Assembly: GCA_028023455.1 (NCBI GenBank)
Contig: JAQFVV010012396.1
Span: forward strand, 10,458,085-10,522,084
Length of the DNA: 64,000 nt
Direction of reading: 5' to 3'
Source: Epiperipatus broadwayi
Taxonomy: Eukaryota > Onychophora > Udeonychophora > Euonychophora > Peripatidae
The notes under the pieces were generated by a model. The model saw nothing but the letters and a program-made list of their open reading frames with translations. It was not told the origin of the DNA and ran no database searches. The position numbers were made by a program, and so were the translations under genes. Shown here in pieces: positions 46,861 to 58,319 of this stretch (position 1 is its first letter; each line of letters begins with the position of its first letter).

Positions 46861-49800
46861 CCTCTAAAAACATATGATGAATATAAACAGAATTGAGTAA
46901 AATAATCCTTCATAGAGTTATTTGGCTAATAATAAGAAAATAATTGTTAAAAATAAAATACTAACAATCTGCTTTTTAAAAATTCACTATCATTAAAAAA
47001 ACATCTATGGTGTTAGCCTTGACTGTGTTCAACTTTTAAGAGAATGAATATAAAGAAATGAACTGTTTTATTCTATCACAATGATGCTTGACTGCCCTTA
47101 GATCTCACAACCAAATTAGCTATATGATTGAATAAGTAAAATTTTTTTTTTCCAATAAAATATGCAAGAAAAAGTAGTTTTCATTTTAAATAAATAGTAT
47201 ATAAAAGTCAGCTTTCTTAAAAATAAATTTGTCTTCTGAGCTAAGAGTTTTCAAACTGATGAAATTTAATTTTTACATAATACAAAAAGATTAATTGTAA
47301 GTATGAGTTTTATGATATTGCACATGATAGAAGAATGGACTACATTATGCCCATGTATTTCTGATTGTCATCTAATTGTCCTCATGGATTAGTAATTAGT
47401 GCCTCCATCTTCATACATACAATCTATAGGTATAATTTGTCTGGGGAAAGTATGGATATTTTTTCAAAATTTAAATAGCTTTAATTTTTTTTTTAAGTAG
47501 CTATACCATATCTAAACTAGCTACCATCTGGTTATTGTCGATAAATATCTAGTTATTTTTAGTAGAGTTAAAAATTTTCAATATCTAATAATTGGCAAAT
47601 CTGTTGAAATATGCCATCTTTACTGTTGGGGGAAGGGGGTAAAGACGGCATTGCACTGCTATGGGCTATTTAAAAACTGTTTATCTTAACTGATTTATGC
47701 TAATAAATGAAATCTTAATCAATTCTTTGAGACAATTTTAAACCCAAACAATTTAACTGAGGATTGTCATTTTTACTCATAGCTTAAAATAAACAACTTG
47801 ATACTAAATAATTAATATTTCTGTTCAATGAATTTCCTGTGAACTTTCAAGCAATAAAGATATTTTATTATTAATTGTTAAATAATTAATGATAATATCG
47901 GAGATATTATTTAAAGTTTTCATAGTTTTTCATACAAGATTAAGTTAAGAAAAAGTTTAGAATTAATTCAATTATGTCTTTAAAAATTCAGAATTAATAT
48001 TTTTGATCTATGCAATCAAGTGGTAGTTTAGCTTTAAATTCTATATAATTTCCAATAAAAGGTATTAGAAAAAGTTTTCATTTATAAAGGCATTAATAGA
48101 ATTATATATAACTAAAAGATTTTATTAAATAATGTCATATTTAAAATTATATTAAGAAGTTTAAAATAAATAATTATATATATAATATTTAGTTTTTAGT
48201 AAAGACAAATGACATTTATTAATTATACATAGTTTTTTTTTTTTTCTATAGCCATTAAGCTATAACAGTTTGAAATATTTTAAGTATTTATTATACTATG
48301 TTTATTTAAATAAAAATAACAAACATATATTTTATACTTGAAAAAAATCTACTACTACCAAATCTATTCATGGGTTTTCTAGAACTCTGTACAAGTTGCT
48401 TTCAACATTTTTTTAAACATAATTTACTATATTTATAATTACATTGAATTTTGAATATATATTACTAAATTTAGAAAGATTCATTGTTACAGCAGATGCA
48501 TGACAGGTGCTTAGAATGACTTTCAATTTGCCAGTATTTTTTGTCTGTATCTTGAGCCAGCTGTGTCTGATATTCACATACAAAGTTATATATTTCTATA
48601 CTTTAAAATTTCTGTATATATCAGAAGCATGTCTAGATATTATTTCACCTGAAGCAAAAATATAAATATACATTCTTATATACAAAATTATACAAATAAT
48701 GTATATATTAAAAAAATCTGATCCCAACTCTGTTAAATATTTGTAACTGCAAGCAACAACAAAAATTAATCCATTTTTAAAAAAAACAATCCCTACTTTG
48801 CATAAATAGTTTGGCAACACTCCTAGCTATTTACTTGAGTTGAGTACTTTGCTCATTTTAGTTTTGTCTGACCTTGATGTTTATTCAACTAATCAAGATT
48901 TAAAATAATCTTAAGATAAACTATTTTATTAAGATTTACAGAACAATTGTGATTAACACAATAATAGACTCCTGATTAATCAGTCCTTATGGGATCAAAC
49001 CTCAAATTTGATAAATAAAAAGTCAGTAATCCAAAGTACATAAAAATATTTTGATAGGTTTATATTATACATATCAAATACTTAGGTTTAAAAAAATTGA
49101 AATCTTCATTAGCCTTTTTGATTTAAATTAGTTTTTGAAGCTAAATCATTCCATTTTTCCATAATAATTTTTCCATAATAATTATCTCAATGTTTTGCTG
49201 TTCAATATATTTTATCATAATTTTAATTGCTTCCTTTCATAACTTCTTGATTATTCATCTTCTGCTATTTCTTTTTGACTGATAATTTCATCATCTACTA
49301 ATATTTCATTTTTAAGACTATAATTATATGTAAACAATTTATCACTGTCTTTCTTTTAGGTCTTTGAACTGTTATAAATGTTTCAATTTGTTAAACAGAA
49401 TAATATTGTCATAATCTCTCAAATTCTTAGCACTTATAGTTTTGTTTTAACAATTAACACCTATCTCTTTATGTTTGTTGAATCTATCATTAAAAAAATA
49501 ATCAAAAATTAATGATGCATATATATATTGAAATGAATGCGTTCACCAGCAAAAGATGTTCTATAAATCATATTTTTGGGAAGTAAATTATCTAAATGAA
49601 CAATTAGAAAAGATGAAATGAAAAAAAAAAGGGAGGGGGGGGGATTGTTATTCATTTCCAGATTTTTTTTTTTTTTAACAGAGTCTATGATTTTTCTGAA
49701 TTCTTGAGAAAATATGGAATATTAAAAAGTAAACTGGTTAAAATTATAACAAAAAAGTTTTATTTATCCAAATGAAAAGTCATATTTAAAGAAATTAAAA

Positions 49801-51600
49801 ATTGAATTAGAATTATTTGTGTACTTGGATTGATTATGAATTGTATATTAGAAAAAACTGTAGTAACAAATAGTAAAAAGTACTAGAAGTAAAGAAATAT
49901 TATTTGATTTTAATAAGGAATAAATTATAGCATGAAACCAGAAGTTTAATGGCATGATGGTAGTGAGTTTTGAGAAAAAAAATCTATCAAGAAACATTTT
50001 ATCTATGTACTTTACATGTATAAAATAGAAATGAAATTTAGCCTGTTTTCATATATATTTAAAGTAATTGCAACCTGGATAATTACTATTGATCATTAGC
50101 TATCAAAATTGCATTAAAATAATATTTATTTTTTAATAAAAACTTGTTTCAAAGGCAATTTAAAAATTTTTTTTTCCTCTTATCAACAATTAGTTATAGG
50201 AAAATTACATAATGTACTATTATATATATATGACTTAATATATGTATATGTGTTACGTTCTCTGCCATATATTGAATTATATATAAATTATTAATATATA
50301 TTACTTTGTTTTTTAAAAATTAATTTCATTCTCTTGTATTAATGTCTAGTTTCTTGCAATGCCTTGCCATTGCATAATATCTTGATTTAGAGGTTTTTTT
50401 AAAACAATTAAATTTAATGCAAATTTTAATTATATTGATATTTATTAATTTTGTTTTTATACAAATCATTTTTATAATGTTTTAAGAGTAGATAAGATTT
50501 CATTTGAAACAATGAGACTGGTAATAGTCAATTCCAGTTAAAAGTAGTTTTCAAATTATTATCATATAATGTATAACATAAACTATTTATGGTAAAAAAT
50601 TAAATTTTAAAATCATTTAATCAATGGTGATTATTAATAATTATTTTTAAGATTTGTTTCCATCAAGGTAGTTGTAAATTCGGTGCCTATTTGAAATGAA
50701 TCTATGCAATATTTATATAAAAACAAAAAAAAAGCTACCAAAATATATTATAGTAATGATAATTACTTAGTAATTTATTTTAGAAAATTTAATCCTTTAA
50801 TATTACCATTCTTATATACTATACTACCTCATTTAAAATAACATTATCTATATAATTACTAAATAATTTATTAAAATTTTAATAGATGTTCACTTTAACT
50901 TAATCAAAATTTTGTTTAGGAATTCAATAGTTATATTATGACACTGAATTTCAAACTATCATTGGTTATACTATGGACCATTCTCATTTCAGAACAATTT
51001 TTTATTACGTAACCTTTTATATGTAAAAACATTTTTTTAAAAAATTTGTTTTTTTAAAAAAAAAATTAAAACTTTATATTTATCTATCATAAAACTTGAC
51101 CAAAATTCATTATTTTACAAATGTAGAAAATTCAAATGATTTAGTTTGACATAATTGCAATCTTAATTATCATTTAGATTATATAGTGAATAAAAACAAA
51201 CATTTATGTATATAAATCTTTATGTTTGTAGATTAAAATTGCATTGTTATGGATATTAGTATTACAGAGTTTGTTTTTTTTTACAAAAAAAAAAGTACTT
51301 GAAAAATATAAAGAAAATATTATTAAAGTTGATGATTTGGCTGTTATTTAACAAATATTTCTTATAATATAATTATATCAAGAAAAAATAGTTTAATTTA
51401 TTTATTTGATTACATTCTATATTGCAGTTAATTATTTTCATCTAAGGAAAAAAAAAATTTGTTTTTAAAATATTAACAATTTTAAATAGTAAAATGTTAA
51501 ATTCATCATAAATTGAATTAACTCTTTATTGTTAACAAAATGTAAATAAATCTGTATTTATAATTATGCATATAGAAGAATAATATTTTAGTAAAACTCA
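46861..51600. other. AT-rich gene desert
   Basis: Only homopolymer and TA tracts, a G-rich patch at 49631-49643 and the hairpin at 47611-47651. The 74-codon minus-strand frame at 48596-48820 shows no domain. Confidence 0.5.
47611..47651. other. Stem-loop with G-rich loop
   Basis: ATGCCATCTTTAC and GTAAAGACGGCAT pair with one mismatch around the loop TGTTGGGGGAAGGGG. It is an isolated GC-richer patch in AT-rich surroundings. No U run follows to suggest a terminator. Confidence 0.6.
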
Positions 51601-51610
51601 TCTTATTACT

Positions 51611-51690
51611 ATAAGCACTTGGTTCAGTGGTTAAATTGCTTGCTAAGGGGGACGGGGTGACAAAAAGTTTCTAGATTGATTTCTGATTAA
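51611..51690 (+). mobile_element. tRNA-like SINE head, degenerate
   Basis: TGGTTCAGTGG (51620-51630) fits an A box, and GTTTCTAGATTGATTTC (51667-51683) a decayed B box. The body after 51690 is AT-rich and unmatched. It is a different family from the SINE at 30.9 kb by sequence. Confidence 0.5.
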
Positions 51691-51699
51691 GGAAAATAG

Positions 51700-51934
51700 G
51701 AAAAAAATATCTCAATCTGATGATTTATAAAGGAAATATTCATCAACTTAGTGTTCAAACATCATTTACTGTTATGAACAATTGTCTTTATGATGTAGCT
51801 ACACTGATTTCAGCTTTATTGGATATTTTGAATTTGTTTTATCTACTCAGGGTTACATTAATCCAATTATAATTAGACATGTACATATATATATATATAT
51901 ATTAAATACTGCCTACCACTGTACCAATAATGAT
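51700..51934. other. AT-rich spacer with TA tract
   Basis: SINE body or plain spacer, ending in a (TA)n tract at about 51885-51902 next to the Penelope inverted pair. Confidence 0.4.
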
Positions 51935-52686
51935 AAATAAAATAAAAAATTGTGTAAAACTGCAATACTAGCCCCCTCCCTTTTTTTTTAGTAAAATTTT
52001 TTTACAACCAAATAGACCTTTTCAAGTGAAATTTAACAAGATACAAACTACATATATATATACAAGACAAAATAATTTCCTGTCATTAACTTTAAAAACA
52101 ACTTCCTTTAACATGAAAGGATGTCTTCTTAAAATTGATGTCTTATATTATCAGCAGAGTTTCTTTACTCTTCTTTTTAATTCATTTCTTTCATAAAAGA
52201 TAATCTTTGCATTATCAAATAATATATTATGGCCTGTATTCAATTCATGAATATATAAAACTGAGTTATGATATCTATTTTTAACTCTACTCTTATGAAC
52301 TTTAACTCTTTCATTAAGATTTAATTTACTTTGACCTATATAAATTTTATGACAACTGCGAGGAATCTTATAAACTACATCAGGAATAAATTAGCTATCA
52401 ATTGACTGTTTTGAACTATTTAATAATGAATTTAAATCAAGATGTTTCTTCCAGGCCACTTTCATACCATCCAATAAATAAATATTCTTATAAATCAATT
52501 TATAAATTAATGATTTAAACTAAAGAAATAAACGCTTTATGCTCACTAACAATTAAATTTTTATTATTAACAGACTTATAGATAGTTTTATTAAATATAA
52601 TATTTCTAATAAATTATGATTGTAATGTAAATCAATATAGTCAAGCAAATTCACTCCTCTGAATATAACTTATTTTGAAAATTATT
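51935..52686 (-). mobile_element. Penelope-like 3' end, left arm of a 1.6-kb inverted pair
   Basis: The minus strand encodes, with breaks, a linker containing WKKHLDLNSLLNSSKQSID-like text. The GIY-YIG start VYKIPRSCHKIYIGQSKLNL follows (near 52310-52370). Then come VKVHKSRVKNRYHN and a HELNTGHNILFDNAKIIF-like end near 52200. One stop lies just before the nuclease, and a short coding-like start near 52690 is shared with the right arm. The 3' UTR-like rest (AAAGGAAGTTG, TTTGTATCTTGTTAAATTTC) continues to about 51935. Penelope elements join an RT to such a nuclease; only the nuclease part is present here. Confidence 0.75.
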
Positions 52687-52732
52687 AAGCCTTATGTTTC
52701 TATAACAAAAATTCAATAAAGAAATTTAAGTG

Positions 52733-53552
52733 TAATAATTTTGAAAATAATGGTTATATTTAGATGAATCAATTTGCTTCTGACTATTTAGGTTGTAATC
52801 ATGAATTTATTGAAAATATTATATTTAATAAAAATATCTATAAGTTTATTAATATTAAGAATTTAATTGCTAGTGAGAATAAAGATTTTATTTCTTTACC
52901 ATTTAACTCATCAATTTATTTATAAGAATAGTTATTTATTGGGTGATATAAAAGTGATACAGAAGAAAGGTTTTGGTTTAAATTCATTATTAAATAGTTT
53001 AAAACAGTCAATTGATGGCAAATCTATTCATGGTATAGCTTATAAGATTTCTTGCAGTTGTAAAATGTATATAGGTCAAAGTAAATTAAGTCTTAATGAA
53101 AGTGTTAAAGTTTATAAGAGTAGAGTTAAAAATAGATATAACATAGCTTTGTATGTTCATGAACTGAATATAAGTCATAAAATATTATTTGACAATGCAA
53201 AGGTTATCTTTTATAAAAGAAATGAATGAAAAAAAGAGTAAAAGAAGTGAAACTCTCCATACAGTAAGCATAAAGAATGGTGATCATGTGAAGAGTAAAA
53301 GAAATTTTGATGACAAATTTTTTTGAAACTGAGGCCATCAATCTCATGAAGACATTCTTTGATGTTAAAGGAAGTTGGTTTTTGAAATGAAATAACGAGA
53401 AGGCTATTTTGTTTTGTATATTGTTTGTATCTTATTGAATTTCATTTGAAAATGTCTATTGTTATAGATGATACCATGGTTGCGGAAGAATTTTAGTAAT
53501 TTTTTTTTTGGCTAGTTTTGTAATGTTATATCATTTTCTATTTTATCTATGT
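52733..53552 (+). mobile_element. Penelope-like 3' end, right arm of a 1.6-kb inverted pair
   Basis: Colinear with the reverse complement of the left arm along its whole length. An open frame at 52867-53229 holds the GIY-YIG-like part: YKISCSCKMYIGQSKLSLNE (the nuclease core GIY then YIG), KVYKSRVKNRYN, then HELNISHKILFDNAKVIF. A small frame break near 52915 separates it from an upstream FINIKNLIASENKDFISLPF segment. UTR-like sequence (TTAAAGGAAGTTGG, TTTGTATCTTATTGAATTTC) follows to about 53552. The usual Arg and His landmarks are partly lost, so it is probably inactive. Confidence 0.75.
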
Positions 53553-53599
53553 ATATGAAAACAAAGAATGCATCATCTTTCAGGTTATGAATTAAAAGC

Positions 53600-53790
53600 A
53601 CTTGAACAAAAGATCAAGAGTAGAATGAATCCACCTATTCTTGGAGCTCTGATGTTTATGAGCATACCTCTGTCAACATTAAAGTAACCCACACATCAAT
53701 TTCAAGAATCTTCAATCTGCTGTCAAGGCAGTCTTTGACTTATAAGAAAAATGCCTTAATAGCAGATTGAAGATCTTTGATGTTGATAAG
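53600..53790. repeat. Repeat fragment plus 29-bp hairpin
   Basis: 53608-53680 matches 15583-15655. It is followed by an imperfect stem (53702-53730 with 53752-53780, four mismatches by eye) whose arms contain CTTCAATCTGCTGTC and its counterpart AATAGCAGATTGAAG. The loop is 21 bases. Confidence 0.65.
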
Positions 53791-53910
53791 CATGGGCTGC
53801 TTTCATGTAATTTACATTTATAAACCAATCTAGCTTTGAACAAAGTCAGCTCTATTATCTTAATATTTAAATAATACCTTTTTACTGAATGAATAGGCTA
53901 ATTAAATAAT

Positions 53911-54345
53911 GCCTTGGAAATAGGTTACATCATAGTACAGCTCTATCCCATCCCTTTCCTATTAATATAAATGGATATATAATGGTCCGATGATATGAGG
54001 GATTAGATTGACATAATGTCTACATGGGTATGACAATATCAAATCCAAGGGCTTTGAGGATCCCATTATTGGTTTTTCAATGAAATGGATGATTGAATTG
54101 TTGGATTTAACCTGTCAATTAAAGTTAAAGGAATTTATATTTTAATATAAGCTGAGCACTGATTTTATATACGTGTGGGAGATTATGATCTGGTCCAACT
54201 AATGAGTGCTGATTCTGAAAAAAAATATGTATGTTGGGGATTATTTACCTTTTTCACATGTGTGTGGTGTATATCGGTTGTTTGAGATGGAGTGGAGGAT
54301 GAATATAGACTGAAAATCCTAAGTTCAAATCTCTCTATTTATAAT
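53911..54345 (+). repeat. Copy D of the ~450-bp dispersed repeat
   Basis: It aligns with copy B from CTTGGAAATAGGTTACATC to GTTCAAATCTCTC. It carries the same order of landmarks, including GTCTACATGGGTATGAC and TTTTTCAATGAAATGGAT. It begins about 360 bp downstream of the Penelope right arm in the same orientation. Confidence 0.8.
54185..54244 (+). ncRNA. Decayed hammerhead-like motif, copy D
   Basis: Stem I is the best kept: AUGAUC (54185-54190) with GAUUAU (54239-54244), and UCCAA with UUGGG. The core reads CUAAUGA (54199-54205), losing the essential G. The 3' side of stem II is replaced by an A run, so this copy should be inactive. It is useful mainly for the covariation it adds to stem I. 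Confidence 0.5.
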
Positions 54346-54349
54346 ACAT

Positions 54350-57300
54350 TTTTGTTTCTGCATATGAGAACAAATAATTAGGCCATTTTCTTTATGTTCG
54401 GGGGGGGGGGAGATATATTCTCAAACTTTTTATTACCTATCCTTTTATAAATATGCAAAAAAAAAAAAAAAAGAAAGAAATGAAATTGCAATTGTAAGAA
54501 AAGTAAAAATGTTGATAATGAAATAGTGCATTAAAAGCTTTATCTACTACTATTAGTTTTAATACAATAGTTTTAATTTTAAACATTGTTTCTTAGAGAA
54601 AAAAAATTGAGTTATTGTTTGAAAGAAAAATATTCATTTTTTTTAATTTTAAAAAACTACTACTTAGATATGTTGACTTTCATTTGTGGAGTAAAAATAT
54701 TGAAGACTGGCTGTTTTAAGGGGCATATTTAAGAAATTACTCTTTTTAATAAAGAGATGTTATGTCATAATTTATAAAAGGAAAAATTAAAAAAAAAACC
54801 TAAATAATTGTATAGGGAGACTATTTGACATTTGAGCGTTCAATTTTTGAGCACAATAATTCCATTCACTTGACCAGATTTTATTTTACATTATTCAGCT
54901 AAGAATTGATATGGAAACCATTATCGCTTAAAAGCTTGAATAAAAATGTTTATCATCTAATACAGAACATATTTTAATTTATCACATGTTCATTATGATT
55001 GCACAGTAATAATGATCAAGCAGGTATTTAAAATGTGAGTTAATTTGCAGTATATCAAAATATTTATTGAAATATAGAAAAATATTCTTGTATTAGAAAT
55101 TAAGCATAAAAGATGCAAGTTTGTATTTTTATCAAAAAGAAACAATTATTCATCAAAAATGTGAATGTATATGTTCTTAAAGTATACAATTTATTATTCT
55201 TAGTTTTGGTTTTAAAACCTTAATTTATTTATTTATAGATATACTATATAATTAAATCATACAGATATAGCATTTATTGCTATATATGTAAATACATACT
55301 GTACATATCACATTAATGATGCGAAAGAAACCAAATAATTAATTAAAAGGATTGAAATGAATAAATCTTTAAAAGTTTTTAATCCACATCTAAAGAAAGT
55401 AAAAACAGTATATTTGATAGATTATTAATAATGTAAATTTGTCTAAATAAATGAAGTAATAATTAAATATTGTATATAAAAAATATAAATAAATATTTTC
55501 TTATAAATATTTATGCAAGTATGTATATGAATGTCAAGTTGACTATATATATATATGTGTGTGTGTGTGTGTGAAAGATTATTAATCCAAAATCTCCCAG
55601 AGTTGCTTTTGTTTTTGGATTTGTGAATTTTTTGTATTTCAAAAATATATATTTTATATTCTCTTTGTAAATCCGAAATCTGATGTTATAAAAAACAAAC
55701 AATTGACTACAATTAAGCTTATTAATTTATAGGTATTTAATTAATGTTTCTCTCTCTTTAATTTTGTTTATAAATGTGTACTGAAATTAATTTATTTACT
55801 GTAAAAATTAAATGATTATTTTTGAAATTTTTTTTTGGATAATAGAAGATCTTGAAAAATAGGTATATGCCTGATATCTATATTTTATTTCCATTTTGAT
55901 TCTATCAGAAAGAACATAAATGAAAAAATTTGAAATACATCATTAAAAAATCTATTTCCATCTTAATAATTTATTTCATTGTAAAACAATAAATATTTAT
56001 TTTTTTCTTTGAGAAATAACATTATTTGTTTGTGTTTTTAAATAAAATCTTTTTTATTTTAAAAAGTAATTATTTTATTTTGCATCTAAGGAAGTAGATA
56101 TTGTATAAGTATATATATATATTTTATCTACAATTTTATTTTATAAAAATCTTTATATGAGGTTTTGGATTGTTGAAGTACTTGTAATCTAAAAATGTCT
56201 CATAAAATTAAAATATTTTAACTATATATAAATATAATTTACAGTTGTATCTGATAGTATATTTTAGATTTAAAATATTAAAAGCACAGTACAGTATTTT
56301 CAATTTTAAAAACACTATTAAGCTTTAAATTTTTAAGTTAATGATGTTAAGTGATTATATCATTAAAGCATCATTTTCTGATTCAGAGTATGTGGTGGGA
56401 CTAAAAAATTTTAAGATTTATTCATTCATTTTGACTGATTAAAAATCTGTTTTCACCATTTAAATTGAATGAAAAAATACCCAGGCATTCAAAAATAATC
56501 CTGCAATGATAAAATTATGCTTATTGTTATATATTTGCATATGAATATATAAATATTTAACAAGTGTTTTGCTAAAATAATATTTCAACTTTTTTTTCAA
56601 AGCAGTGAATCAATTTTTCCATATTAATAGTTGGAATAATTCATTCCTTAATATATTTTTCCCTAACTACCCCAATACTTCTATTTTTTATGTCTAATAA
56701 TCAAGAATCTTTGTACATTATATATTTACATGCAAATATTAATATATATATATATACTTTCAGCTTAAGTATTCAAATTATTTTATTGTTTAATTTTTTT
56801 ATTTATTTATCGTATGGCATATTACATAATATTTCCAACTTAGATATTTTGAGTTTAATCATTGATTACTTATTATTGTTTATTTAAAATAATAATAAAA
56901 AAAATTAGCAGCTTCCTCTTGCAAACAGTATGTCTATTCCAATTCCAAGATAGAAAAAAAAAGATAGAAAAATAATAATATATCAAAGATGAATTTTGTG
57001 CTAATTATATAAATCAATCCATAAAGTACAAATATGCTATATATGCAAAATGCTGGTCTTTAATTCTGTTTGTTTGATATTTTTCAATGATGTCTTTTAA
57101 CTTTTTCTGTCAACAAACTCTTTTTTTCTGAAAAACTTCAATAATCTTTTCTAATTACAGCTCTCTTTTGTATTCTATCTTCAACTTAAAAAAATATCAA
57201 AAAAACAACAACTATATTTTCCAAATGGAAGCCGTCAATATTGCATTATTTAAAATGTTTAACAAATTTATATCATGTCTTAACAATTTTGTTAAAGTAA

Positions 57301-58110
57301 TTGTGGATTATTTAATTATTCTATAATAATTATTATAATTTTGATCATTTTATTACAAAATTAATTATAATTTAGAAATATAATTACAAATTAATTTTTA
57401 GATATTAAATCATTGGAAATATTAGTGTAATATTTATAAAACTATGGTTAGTTAAGTCTCAGTTTTCTGTAACAAATTATAATGTAATGGTAAAAAACAA
57501 AAGTAAATTATAGTCTCTTGATCACTGGAGAATGACATCTCCTTCTTCAATAATAAAATCTATATCATATTACAATTATATTATTTTATTTTATAGTTAG
57601 CTCTTTGTTGGTTATCTATTAATTTAGATTATCAAATGATTATTACTCTCTAGATTAAATAAATAGTTGGGTTGATTATGCACCAGATACATAGGGAAAA
57701 AAAATCTAAGCTTGCCTGGAACTTGAAAATAAATCACCAATTTAATTGGTTTAACATTTTTTTTTGAAAGTAATTCTTATTGACATAGGGTATAAATGTA
57801 TGTATGACTGCTTATGTATGTTAAATATGCATAAAACACTAAAAAATATTACATTTGAATAATAATTGAAAATATAATGGAGTGACAATATGTGTATTTT
57901 GTTCCAAGAACTCTTGTATATATTATACACACACACATATATATAATAGACACTTTTTAATAAATATAGAATGTATATTTAAATGAAAATTATGATATGA
58001 ACAATTTTTAAAAAAAAATAATTATTAATAATTAATTGAGAGGACACATTTATATATATTTACTGAATGTGTGTTTCCTTATTCATTCATTGAAAAAACA
58101 AGAATAAAAA
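54350..58110. other. AT-rich gene desert
   Basis: A run of eleven G (54400-54410), a (TA)n(TG)n tract at about 55543-55573 and many TA tracts. No gene or named repeat was seen. Short frames at 55511-55702, 56690-56887 and 57751-57936 are AT-rich translation. Confidence 0.5.
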
Positions 58111-58115
58111 ACAAT

Positions 58116-58262
58116 TCATCATCATCATCATTATCAACCATTATCAATCCACTGCAGGATGAAGGTCTCTCCAAGTTTAATCCATCTTCTCCGATCTTTA
58201 GCTTCTCTTCTCCACATCACCCCTACACATTTTCTTATTTCATCCATCCATCTTACATTACT
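58116..58262 (-). mobile_element. 3' end of an RTE-like LINE with simple-repeat tail
   Basis: The minus-strand frame ends WMDEIRKCVGVMWRREA and then WIKLGETFILQWIDNG. This is the C-terminal connection of RTE-type proteins and matches the end of the relic at 4.9 kb. The stop is followed at once by TGATAATGATGATGATGATG, the short simple-repeat tail typical of RTE elements, instead of poly(A). The copy is strongly 5'-truncated; homology is not evident beyond about 58262. The plus-strand frame over it is a shadow. Confidence 0.75.
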
Positions 58263-58319
58263 ATACCATAATTTTATTTTTTTAATAAAATAACTAGCGA
58301 AATGTCTGGCTTTCAATGC

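Noticed and set aside
58071-58271. 66-codon Ser/Pro-rich frame
   Set aside because: It is the antisense shadow of the RTE 3' end.
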